Source of the DNA: Loripinus fragilis
Lineage: Eukaryota; Mollusca; Bivalvia; Lucinida; Lucinidae
Assembly: GCA_964019695.1 (NCBI GenBank)
Contig: OZ026524.1
Span: forward strand, 30,601,164-30,665,163
Direction: 5' to 3'
Length of the DNA: 64,000 nt
The notes below the pieces were generated by a model. That model was not told the DNA's origin. It searched no databases and was given only the letters and a program-made list of their open reading frames with translations. The first letter of the stretch is position 1. Each line of letters opens with the position of its first letter. Position numbers and translations under genes: made by a program. Shown one piece after another: positions 45,186-57,199 of the stretch.

Positions 45186-45394
45186 CAGTCCGATTTTGAC
45201 CTCTGAAGGATAACAGATTGGACGATTTTACCCATACTAGCGTGCAAAAGGTAAATCAGATTGTAACAGTTTTCTTTTGTCCGTGCTATCAAAAAAACTG
45301 GGTAGCTTGTAGAGAATATATCATTATTTCCATATCATGTGCTACTAAGTAGACTCATCTAACTTTTGATCCTTCAGAGGTCAAAATCGGACTG
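45186..45394. mobile_element. 209-bp mariner-type MITE (CAGTCCGATTTTGACCTC)
   Basis: CAGTCCGATTTTGACCTCTG at the left and CAGAGGTCAAAATCGGACTG at the right are perfect ~20-bp ends flanked by TA on both sides. The interior is AT-rich and non-coding. It lies just right of the Cys-rich-tail pseudogene. Confidence 0.88.
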
Positions 45395-47077
45395 TAGTTT
45401 GGTTGATAATGAGTTACATGTATTCATGCCAATGTGTTAGTACTACAGTCTTTTCTTTGGATGTACGATAAGCAGCTACATATAAGCATAAGAGATCATA
45501 TTTAATCCGTTTGTTATCACAAACACTGATTGTTTTTCGTTCACCCAATGTTATTTTCCGTAAATAGTGACTGCATTTACGTCCCACCCTCCAACTGACT
45601 TGGTCCTATCTGAATATATTTTGAAGGTTACAGTTTAAAAGTGTTTGTATTGAGTCATGATGCGTTAAAGTAACGTTTCCATGCGTTTGGCTTTATAGGC
45701 GCGTTGCTGAATTTCATATGAGGCTTACTTTTTGAGAAAACTTACCTCATCGTCATAAAGGATGAAACCGATCTCAAATCAAAACTAAATGACTCTACTT
45801 TAATTTTGATTGGGTCGTACGTTCGAAAATTGGTAGCGTCATATCTATAAGGGGGAGATAACTCTATCCTTGCAAAAAAGGGAATTGCGAAGTACGAATT
45901 TCGAATCGATTTTTTGCAGTGTTAAAACATTATTTATTCGTAAATTATTTTATTTTCTAAAATCAATTTAACTTTTATTTATTTTTAAATCAAATTTGGC
46001 TCAATTTCTTCATTTGCAGATAAAGCTAATGAGGGATAACTCTTACTACCCTATAAAATAGAACATTTCCCTCGATATCGTTTCTGATAATACCGTTATG
46101 TTTGGTAAAAATGCGTAAAACTTGATCAATTCGACGAAGCATATAAATTTGCTATTCAAAAACATGATTAACAGCATTCTGACATGCTTGACGGCTCGGA
46201 AAATCGCTTGCAAAGTTGCTACCCCCGTGTGAAAAATACTCTGTTTTCGTGCATTTCACCAATACACATGATATACTATTAGGCGCAGTCTCTGAATGCT
46301 TTTGAGAGAATTTACCGCACACTCAGAAATTGGTAGCGCCATATTGAAAAAAGGGGAGATAACTTGATACTCGCAGAAAACAGAATCACGAAATACGAAT
46401 TTCAAAAGTATCAAGTATGGACTAATGTCTGAAGACAAAGGGTCTGACACATTTCTTCAAGGTAATTTGGTATGCTAAATCCGAAAACCAATGTTTGCCA
46501 GCTGAGAAATGGCGTCTTATTGAGCTCATTTGCATGTTTTCAAGATGGCGGCCAAAATCATACAGAATCTTACATTGTTGTTGATTCATTGTTTAATGCA
46601 CCTCGGAATATTTGTGGGGGTTCTGTGTTGGTCTTTGTTTTATTATGCATCTATTTGTGTTATTTCTATTTTTGGTCACACCTTGACGAGGAAGAGAATG
46701 ATACTTGCTTTGCTTTAATTGCCTTCCTGGTATCTTGTGACTGTAAGTGTTCTGTTCCTCTTCCTCACGATGCCGTGGGTTGATCTGCAGTAGTGATTGT
46801 GTTTTTCCTGTTTATACTCACTTACTTTTTGCGTATCTAGTGTCGAGCTATTGTAATGAATGTTTCATTCATAGCACTATTTTGGACTATGTTCAAGCTT
46901 TTAAAGTGATAAACGAGAAATGTGTTCTGAGAATCAACAAGTAGCTTTGATTTAACTGTCGTCATAATGTCTGTTCGTCCAAGCAATACCTACAAAATGT
47001 GTTACACTATCTATATATCAAAAGTAAAAGCATTTAAATTCCTTAGTACCCAATGGTCGAATAAGACCAGCCTTGCG

Positions 47078-50000
47078 TCCTCAGGACAACTTCTCATGGG
47101 CGTCAAATTGTTTTGTTGCACCGCCTTCAATAGTTTAAAGTATTGCCCTCAAAATAACCACATTTGAGCTATGTGAAATTGTGTGGTTTCCATGGCAACA
47201 AACAATGCGCTTCAAAACAGTTGGGTATGTCCCTACAAATTACTTGTATCTCAGCAGAAACTCATCCTAAAGTACTAACTCGATAAAAAACAAAAGTAAG
47301 ACATAGCAGCTTCATTCAGCGGTAAAGTATGCTAGTGAGCAAATTTGCATATTCATAAAAATTAATGAATACATTAGGAAATCATAAAAAAATAAAAAGG
47401 TGTACCCACAAAGATACTTACAACTCAGCTGCGAATTATTTTAGGCAACCACTCTTGGTACCAAATAATGCCAAATCACTGCACTTTTACCAAATTGTCC
47501 ATTTAACAAATTTTCTAATATTCTCACTCATAAATATTAATCAAAATATAAGAAATAAGAGAAAATTTTTGAAAAATTAAAGGGGTGTACTCACTAAATT
47601 ACGCATATGTCAGTTGCTAGTTATCCTATTCTCAAATTAAAGCCTAAAACTAAATTTTATCATTCTGTGTTCTTCTTTTTAATGTTTTCTTATACATTCA
47701 TGAGACAAGCAAATGAGATCATTTATGTATTCATCATAGGTCTCAACTTTTATTTGGTACCATGGTTGGTAGTCCAGGATATATGGCAGCTGATATATAG
47801 GTTTATTTGTAGGTCAAACCACTTTAGTTTTCTACTATTTTTGACTTATTTTTTATGTGTTCTTTAATATTCTTGAATATAAAAACTAGATATTTCGAAT
47901 ACCTATAGTCATAGGGTCACATACCTGTATCTCAACTATTATTTGGTACCAAGTTTTGTAGTCTAGGATAGTAAGCAGCTGGTGTAGAGGTAATTTGGAA
48001 GAGATACCACCTTAATTAATCTACCAAGTTTGTCTTATTTCTTATGTTTAAATTGATATTTATGGGTATTCGAATTAGATCATTTGTATATTTAATCATT
48101 TTCATCAAATGAAAATGTCTCAACTTTTAATTAGTACCTAGTTTTGAAGTTAATCATAGTTAGCGGCTGACTTAGTGGTTATTTTGAACGTAAATCACCT
48201 AATTTTTCTACAAATTTCCTCTTATTTCTTAAGTATTCATTAATATTCATGAATATATTCAAATTAGATAATTTCTTAATTTAATCATTTTGGTCAAAAT
48301 GCAATGTCTCAACTTGAATTTGATACTAAGTTTTGCAGTCTACGACAGCTGGCAGTATAAATATAGGTAATTTTGTAGCTATACCCCCTTATTTTTTCTA
48401 TCTATTTTATCTTATTTCTTATGCTTTCATTCATATTCATGAATATTTAAATTATAAAATTCGTATATTTTATCATTTTGACCAAATGGCTATGTCTCAA
48501 CTTTTATTTGATAGCAAGTTTTGTAAGATAGAATAATTATCAGCTAGCGTCATGTTAATTTTATAGGTATACCACCTTAATTTTTTTACCATTTTTTCTT
48601 GTTTCTTTTGTTTACATTAATATTCAGGAATATCTAAATTAAATAATTCGTATATTTAATCATTTTAGTGAAATGATTATGTCTCAACTGTTATTAGGTA
48701 CCAATTTTTATAGTCTAGGATAGTTTTCAGCTGGAGAACATGTAATTTTGTAGGTATACCCCCTTAATATTTCTACCAATTTAGTCTTTTTTCTTATGTT
48801 TACATTAATATTCATGAATATTTAAATTAGATAATTCACATATTTAATAATTTTGGTTAAATGGCAAAGTCTCAACTTTTATTTGGTACCAAATTTTATA
48901 GTCTAGTCTAATAAAGAGCAGACATATAGGACATTTTGTAGGTATACCACCTTCATTTTTCTACCAATTTTCCCTTATTTAAACTTTTTACATTAATATT
49001 CATGAATATTCAAATTAGATTCTTCGTATATTTTAATCATTTTGGTCAAAATACAATGCCTCAGCTTTAATTTGGTACCAAGTTTTGTAGTCTACGATAG
49101 TTAGCAGTAGATATATAGGTAATTTTGAAAGTATACCACCTTAATTTTTCTACCAATTTTCTCTTGTCTCTTATGCTTTCATTAATATTCATGAATATTT
49201 AAATTAGATAATTCGTATATTTCATCATTTTGATCAAATGGCTATGTCTCATCTTTTATTTGGTACCAGGTTTTGTAAGATAGGATAGTTAGCAGCTAGC
49301 GTACTGGTAATTTTTAAAGTATACCACCTTTATTTTTCTACAAATTTTGTTTTATGTCTTATGTTTACATTAATATTCTTGAATATTTAAATTAGATAAT
49401 TCGCATATTTAATCATTGTAGTCAAAATGCAATGCCTCATCTTTAATTTGGTACCAAGTTTTGTAGTCTACGATAGTTAGCAGTAGATATATAGGTAATT
49501 TTGAAAGTATACCACCTTAATTTTTCTACCAATTTTCTCTTGTCTCTTATGCTTTCATTAATATTCATGAATATTTAAATTAGATAATTCGTATATTTCA
49601 TCATTTTGATCAAATGGCTATGTCTCATCTTTTATTTGGTACCAGGTTTTGTAAGATAGGATTGTTAGCAGCTAGCGTACTGGTAATTTTTAAAGTATAC
49701 CACCTTTATTTTTCTACAAATTTTGTTTTATGTCTTATGTTTACATTAATATTCTTGAATATTTAAATTAGATAATTCGCATATTTAATCATTTTAGTCA
49801 AATAGCAATGTCTCAACTTTTATTAGGTACCAAGTTTTGTAGTCTAGACTAGTACGCAGCAGACATATAGGACATTTCGTAGGTATACCCCCTTAATTTT
49901 TCTACCATTTTTTTTCTTATTTCTTACGTTTACATCATTAATATTATTGAATATTTAAATGAGATAATTCGTATATTTAATCATTTTAGTCAAATGGCTT

Positions 50001-50350
50001 TGTCTCAACTTTTATTGGGTACCAAATCTTGTAGGATAAGATATTTAGCAGCTGGTGTAGTGGTAATTTTGTAGCTATACCCCCTAACTTTTTGGCCAAT
50101 TTTCTCTCATTTCGTATGTCTTCATTAATATTCATGAGTATGCAAATTAGATAATTCGTATATCTATTCAGTTGGTCATTTTGCTAATGTCTCAACTTTA
50201 ATTTGGTACCACGATTCTTAGTCTGGAATGATAAACAGCGACATATAGGTAATTTTGTAGGTGACATCCCTTAATTTAATTTACAATTTTTCTCATTACT
50301 TACGTTTTCATTAATATTCTTGAATATGCAAATTAGATAATATTAATATC
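47078..50350. repeat. 188-bp satellite array related to the foldback arms
   Basis: The marker GTATACC falls at 48567, 48754, 48942, 49131, 49319, 49507, 49695 and 49883, spacing 187-189 bp. The consensus unit runs TTTATTTGGTACCAAGTTTT / GTAGTCTAGGATAG / TAGGTAATTTTGTAGGTATA / CCCCCTTAATTTTTCTACC / CATTAATATTCATGAATAT / AAATTAGATAATTCG. The left portion (47,078-47,600) is in the opposite orientation and matches the outer tract of the 41.6-kb foldback arm (TCATGGGCGTCAAATTGTT, GTGGTTTCCATGGCAAC). Confidence 0.92.
49055..49791. repeat. Duplicated dimer (376-bp higher-order unit)
   Basis: Two consecutive satellite units (about 49,055-49,415) are repeated almost identically at about 49,431-49,791. 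This includes shared private variants such as GTAGTCTACGATAGTTAGCA and TTTGTAAGATAGGAT. This is a recent unequal-exchange step inside the array. Confidence 0.85.
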
Positions 50351-51386
50351 TAATAAGAGCGTCACATTGCTGTTTCTGAAATTCTATTTTATCTATCTAA
50401 GAAAGAAAGACTAGACATTTCAAACAGATATACTTTTGTGTGAGTAAAAGTAAAAAAAAAAAAGCAGAGAAGCAATATTTCAAGGAGGTACTTAACGACG
50501 CTCATCTATGCTGGTTTTACATTATTTCTAGTACCAGAGTTACTTCCCCATTTTATGAATGACGATACTCGATTTTAACATACAATCCTCACAAATTGAA
50601 AGTACAGATATATTTATCTTTAATTGAGCCATGTATCATCATTTAGGACGCTAATGTAAGTTTTCTCCAAAAGTAAATCAGCGAATCTCCTATGCTCGTA
50701 TCAAGTGTACTGGAAAAATGCATTTAAACGCTGTTTTTCCACACAGGGGTGGCAACTTAAGAAGCAAATTTCTGAGCCGTCAGGCATATCAGGATGCGGC
50801 AAATCATGTTTTTGAAAAGCAAAAAGACAATTGTTTTAGAAATTATGAAGTTTTGTGGGTTCTGATTAAATATAGCGGTATTACAAGGAATAATATAGAG
50901 GAAAATATTAAATTTTATAGGTTAGTAAGAGTTATCCCCCCAAAAAAACTATGTTTAAATTTATAAAAATCAATAAAACTCATACAAATATAAATGACAG
51001 TAAACTTACTTTTAGAAAATAAAATAATTTGCGAAAAAGAACGTCTTTTGGTCAATACAAAATCAGTTTAAAAACCGTACTTTACGTTTCCGTTTTTTGC
51101 AAACATTGAGTTATCTCCCCATTTTTAATATGATGCTGCCAATTTTGAGCGTACGACCCAATCAGAAATAAAGTAGAGTCATTCATCTTGAATTTAAGAC
51201 CTGTTTCATCCTTTATGACGATGAGGTAAGTTTTTTCGAAAATTTGAATTTCAGCAACGCGCCTATTAGACAAAATGCATATACGTGGCAAAAAATCGAT
51301 ATTTTGGTTTACCGTAGAATAGCTAAAAAAATTTGATTAGTATTATCTGCAGTTTATATACTTGATAACACTATTCAATCTATGTA

Positions 51387-51922
51387 GTAAAAATTCCATT
51401 AGTCCAAATCTGTTCCAAAAGATTCCTTTGAATAAAGTGTATGGAAGACCACTGGGGTCACCAATAAAATGTCACAAATTAATATTTCAGTATTTTGCGA
51501 GTCCTTCTGTAGCATATGTGCCTTTGTTCTGCCATCCTGCAGGACGAAATGTGGTGCTTAATGAGCCGCAGACAGTCGGCTGAAACGATTTATTGCCATA
51601 TTTTTGGCCAATTTGAGTTTAATTTAGCACAGTAAGCTCTGATCAGGAACGCAATGCTTATGCTTCCCCATACCATTAGCCTGTCTCCTCAGTGCCAAAG
51701 ATGCTGAACAATAACATAGCAGTTATTGAACCTCTTCCCTGTGCGATGTTGATCCCAAAGTGCTGTTCTACAACTTTCAGGAAACTTGATTACAGGTGTT
51801 AAAGTGACTGGTAAGTTTGTGAAGTTTTGTTGGTCACCCCAGTGGTCCTCCGTACAATTTTGTCTCTAAGTAATCCTCTGGGATAGATTTGGACCAATGG
51901 AATTTTAACTGTAGAAGGACTG
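51387..51922. mobile_element. ~540-bp inverted-repeat element (AAAATTCCATT...GTCC)
   Basis: AAAAATTCCATTAGTCCAAA at the left is mirrored by TTTGGACCAATGGAATTTTA at the right. The symmetry continues inward through AAGACCACTGGGGTCACCAA and TTGGTCACCCCAGTGGTCCT, about 85 bp per arm. The interior is non-coding. The target duplication is unclear. Confidence 0.7.
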
Positions 51923-51929
51923 ATGTAAT

Positions 51930-54425
51930 AAAATATATGAATTAAAAATGTCACCAATCGCTCTGCTTTCTGTTATATTCGACAGCAAACCCAAAAATCC
52001 ATAGCTTTATTTGCCACGCCTGGTATTTACCTATCAGACGTCGTTTTGGTGACGTTATCATTTTGTTCTGACGCAAAAATCAATATGGGCGACATGTTAA
52101 TTTTAATTGTTTACCCCCTAAGATAAAATTTGGTATATTTCGACTGAAATTGGCAAACTAAATTCAAGAAAGTGCCGATTGCCATAGGCTACAATGGGCA
52201 AACGCACTAACACACTATATGATATTTGATACGAAATTGGATGGCGTACTTCAGATTTTCGAATGCTCCATTTTCTTATTTGGTCGTAATAAACGTTTTA
52301 AATTGGTAATACAGTTTTCGGGCTTTGCTTAAAGAATCATTTTCTTTACTTCTATAGATCAACCTACATTGTGCATAGTATAATACATTTTGGCTTAAAT
52401 GGCACGTTGAATCCTATTACAGACCTAGATCAGGCATTATCATTTTTCTTGCTACGTATGCTCGGTCCTAGTATCTACTGTTCCGTCCGCCCCCTCCGCA
52501 GGCCCCACCCCACAAAAAAAATCAAGCATATCAGGAGTATCCAAATGATTTGAAATTTTATCATACCCCCAAAAAGCCCCATTCTGTAGATTTACCTTAA
52601 AAAAGACCAAAAATGATGCCAATAAAAAAGTCCACTGATTTAATGGTGACCCTCCAAAAATATCCCATAAAATAACGCCAAAAATAATCCAATTTAGTCG
52701 TGACGCCCAAAAAAAATCTTCATTACCCCAAAAATATTCATTTTTCTGATAACCCCCATGAAATATTGAAATCTTCAAAAAGCAAACAAAACAACAACTC
52801 TTAATTGATTGATAGTGCTAAGAGAAACAAAATGCCGAAACCCGGGGAAGAGCAACAAAACCATCACGAGGCACCAGGAAGACAAACTATAAACAAAGCA
52901 ACCAGCTCTCTCTTCCCCATCAAGATGATTGCAAAACTAGAATGGACATAAAGTAACGTAGAACAAAACATAGAACAATTCCAGACTCCTACAATGGGAG
53001 TAACAATAAACAAAAGTCAACAACAACAGAACCACCGCCTTAGAACGGACAGCGGCCTAAGTCATCGGGGGGGGGGGGGGGGGGGGTGGATTAAATGCAT
53101 CTTACTGTACCAAATTTACGCCTTAAATTCTGCCGTTGTTAAGAACAAGAATTGTTCAGCTCGCATGGAAGCCTTCTAACTAATGCAATGTCGTCATGGA
53201 GAAACACTCTAATCAAATTAACGCACTATGGTGAAACAAGGAAAAGGACTCACGACTCACAGATAGTCAGAGCTAAAGAAAACCTCAACTTGAGCCACGG
53301 TGGGTCCAGCTACAGATAAGCATCAGGCACCAACCCACCGATTTTTTTTATTAATATACTTGACGGCAAAAGAAACGCATATTTTCAATATCCATTTAAT
53401 ACCAGAAACCCTTTTCAAATTTTACCTTAAATGATATGAACATGTTCGAACGGACCCATGCGTTCGTTCCAGACCATTTTATTCGTCAATACACAGTTAA
53501 TTGTTATTTTTTGTTAATTAATGCAAAAAAACAAAAACAAAAACAAACCCGCAAAAACAGTGTCGTACATTGGAAAACACATGACTTGAATCCGATTTCA
53601 TTGCATGTCACGATAACACACTGTAACAGATAAGAAAAAAGCATAAAACTTTAAAATTCACTGCTGTAGAAATTAAACTGCTAATCCGAAAATCTTCATT
53701 TTTTGCATTTTTTCGCATTGGTATTGAAACCACCGGAATCTTTGGGGTGTAAGATTATCTGGAACAATATGATTGATGTCAAGTAAGGTGGTGTCCAACA
53801 GAACCATTTAAAACAAATGTTTGGACCCTTTCATGTCTGTATTAAACACACTTCCGGTTAATTGTCCGATAATGTAACTGGGTCACAATAATCTACCATA
53901 AAGAATATCGGAACATTTAAACTTCAGAAGTGGTCTATCACGCAGAGTGATTTTCATTCAAATCCGTTCAATGAGTTATTATTTTACGCCCAGAGTTACG
54001 CCCCTTTATTATCATTATTCCAATGAGCCATCCATGTTCAATAGATCAGTGATGCCTTACATCTCATTAGATCTGTATTTAAACCCCAATTTATACACTG
54101 TACCAAATATGCAAAATATGCGTTTCTTTTGCTGTTCAGTATACATTATTTTAAGAGGATTGCACATTTAGCAACATTGGCTAGTCTACCATGTGGTTCT
54201 CTAGACACATTTACATATATACAAATTCCTACAATATAAAACAATAAAAAGGACATTAAACACTTGCACTACTTAGAATACAAAATGTTAAAAAAAAAAT
54301 ACACTGAGAACGGGAGCATAAAACGAGATTGTGATATAAAAGCACTGATTTTGCATGTACATTATTTTGAAATAAAAAAAATATTTATCTGATAAGTTAC
54401 GTGTATGTGACAATACCTTTAAAAC
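51930..54425. other. Gene-poor stretch with simple repeats
   Basis: No gene recognised. It contains a degenerate run of CCCCAAAAA-type short repeats at about 52,560-52,760 and a pure G-run near 53,069-53,087. The rest is AT-rich, with short chance frames only. Confidence 0.5.
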
Positions 54426-54429
54426 TATA

Positions 54430-55396
54430 TTTCAAATGTGTTATTATAAACACCGTTTAAATTATTTAAGAAAGGCTGATACTGGCAAAGTATTCCAGAG
54501 GAGGAAAATGGGCCATCATACATTGCCTTCTCCGACCTGGGCTTCTGTTACAGAGCCGCTTGTCGTAGATCTAAGTGTGCGATTATGTGACATAGGAGCA
54601 AGGAGGTCTGAGATATATGCTGGAGTAAGGTTATTTTGCAATTTATAGACAAGAACTGCCTTGTTATAACTGTGACGTTCAACTTAGTGTGTTGAACATA
54701 TCAGAAGAAGCGGTATCATAGTCTGCATTAAGAATAATCCGTGCTGCTCTTTTCTGTAGTTTTGAAATCATTCTATGTTTGCTTCAGAATGAGGGCAGGG
54801 ATGCAACCTTGATAATAAAGCTTTTGTGCCTCGACTGGAATATATAAAGACAATTGTTTGAGCAGAGAGATTTTTGATGAGATGGTTGAGCAAAGATAGT
54901 CGATATGATCAGACCGTTGTAGATTTTCGTCAATGTATATACCTAATTGTTTCCGTTTAGTTACTTTTTTTAAATCTTATTACCATCAATATAAATGTCC
55001 AATTCTTGAGAATGCTGAGTGTAGTAACGTACAGGATGTTTTTCAAAGTGCATGTTCTTTTTGTTTTGTTTGCCCCATTGTTTTGTTTTATTTCCTTCAT
55101 GTTGTAATTCGACTTCAACGTCAGATTTAGCTTTACCGCTTGTGTGAATCGTTGCATCATCTATATAATAATCTGAGTCACATTACTCAATATATAAATG
55201 CAAGTCATTGATAAACAAGTTTGTGATAAACAGCAAAAATAATATAGGGCCCAAGATGGAGCCCTGGGGTACTCCTGATTTAATGTTGGCTGATTTGTCA
55301 AACCATTTCCGCTGTCCATGACTTACATGCGGTTTTGAATGAATGAGGCAAATAGATTAAAAGTAGAATGTTTGAATTTATAATATGAAAGTGTTT
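54430..55396 (-). pseudogene. LINE reverse transcriptase, C-terminal half (minus strand)
   Basis: On the minus strand the readings include SGVPQGSILGPILFLLF (motif B), DSDYYIDDATIH at the position of motif C (FADD-like, with the first Ala changed to Ile), LVYKLQNNLTPAYISDLL and LWNTLPVSAFLK near the C-terminus. This is typical of CR1/L2-type LINE ORF2. Several frameshifts make it non-functional. The N-terminal half of the same element lies at 63501-64000, on the other side of a later 8.1-kb insertion complex. Confidence 0.88.
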
Positions 55397-57199
55397 ATTA
55401 ACAAGTATTAGCTTTTCAAAAAAGCTGGCGGTCGTTAGCCCTATCATTGTATGTATTCTTTCCCACTGCATACTTCCATTTCGAACTTCTAGCTTGTACA
55501 TGTAGATTTATTCTAAACTCTGATTATTAACATCTGAACTGTGATTTGTTACCATTTAACACAGGCTTCCAGCGAGGATGTTGCTTGATCTTTTGAAAGC
55601 ACCCGGCTTATGCATGGTATGTTATGGTAATGTATCTAGCATGAGACACATTTATAGAAAATCATTTGACAACACTAGACAGCACATTTTTCTGAAAACT
55701 GATGCCAGAAAATCAAGGTCACAGTGGTCGCTTAACTGTATATGTACAGACTCTGTGACCCCAAGATGTGTATACAAACCAAATTTGGGATTCCTAGGAT
55801 TTATGCTCATGACACGATTTTTCTAGATCTGATGGCAGTGGTAAAGGTGCGTAAAGCTTCTTGACCCTAAATGCATTAAGACACGAAATTTGGCATTCCT
55901 ACCTAAAATGATATAGGAGATATACTCCGGATATGATATGGACACTCAAACACTTAGGACACTAAGGACAGGCAGTTTGACTACTATATGCCTCCCTTTG
56001 GGGCATTAAACCTGTTTGTCATGACCGTCATAAGACAGTGCCTGAATTCATAGTAATTTTATCTGATCAGATGTGGATGACAATCATATAGGCCCTAATT
56101 GTGCGGAGTTAAACAAAATTGTAGAGGCCACGATGCCCGTAAATCCGTACGATGATCGCAAGGTCTCCCTGCGGAGGCCGCACGGAAACGGTGATTTGGA
56201 CATCGTATGGGCATCCTATACTCGTCGTAAGGCAAATGTAACCGAGGCATAAGTAAGTTTACTGGTGTGAAGTTTGCTCGCACTCTTTACCAATCAAGGA
56301 CGTTTTGACTTTAGGACGTTTTACTTTCGCCAGCTTTTTCGAAAAGCTAATACTTATTGCGCTTATATGAGCGGCAGGGCAAATTGACGCCTTCTTCACA
56401 CCCAGGGAGCGGAAGTGACCGGACAATTGCGAGTGAACGGCATAGTACGACACTTGCGACGTTGTACATTGGAGGATCAGTCACTTGCTCTCAAAAGAAA
56501 ACACAGGGTGCATAAATATGTCAACACTGCAACCATTTGTGTATCTGTTATGACTTTATTCATACTCACGTACGTACACAGATAATTATCCTGTAAATAG
56601 GTAATATTAAAACTGATATTTGTCATCGTCCTCTTAAAATTAATGACACTGATCAATCCATTGATGCTTCATTTCAATGTGATCACTTTGTAAAGTCAGA
56701 ATGAAATAAAGCATAAAAATAAAGTTTGTACGTTCTTCTTATTTTTCTATCTTCTACAATTACACATCATGTTTATTCTTGAATAAAAGTTGCGGAAAGA
56801 GTGTTAACTGGAATAATATGCAACTACTTATCATGTCACCTTTTTTCATCATCTGAACGGGCACTTGACAGTAAACTGAACGGGTGCTTGTGATCTAGGC
56901 TGTCTATATTGAATGGGCACTTGCCATAATTAACACATTAAGTTGAAATGATTATTGCTATACTTTGGTACAAATTTGTTATTCCAAACAACAAATAGTC
57001 TTTACATCGTTAATATTACATGCTTTGAAGTAAATATAAAACAAAAAGTGTTTATGGTCAGTTTCAGCATGAATTCATTTAATACTGGTTTGTTTTAATA
57101 ATGCACCCTGATAGGAGACAAAGCATACATTTTGCCTGCTTGGTATTAAAGTACAATCAACAGTGTGTACAGTCCAGCCTTTTGTGATTTTTATTTCCA

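Larger units (their letters stand above)
45690..51275. mobile_element. 5.6-kb element with long inverted ends enclosing a satellite
   Basis: About 450 bp at the left (45,690-46,150, with ATAGGCGCGTTGCTGA near its start) is matched inverted at about 50,800-51,275 (TCAGCAACGCGCCTAT). Shared blocks include ACTTACCTCATCGTCATAAA, TGATTGGGTCGTACG and TTATTTTATTTTCTAAAA. A further degenerate copy of part of the end lies at 46,255-46,420. The interior carries the 188-bp satellite. No transposase is seen, and the exact outer boundary and target duplication could not be fixed. Confidence 0.75.

Noticed and set aside
44720..45292. 130- and 147-residue open frames across the right foldback end
   Set aside because: They run from the foldback arm into the pseudogene or are antisense to it. 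Only the 44,920-45,165 plus-strand part matches a recognisable protein pattern.
47078..50350. CRISPR-like regularly spaced repeats
   Set aside because: The whole 188-bp unit is repeated, with no unique spacers, in a eukaryotic intron-bearing genome. This is a satellite.
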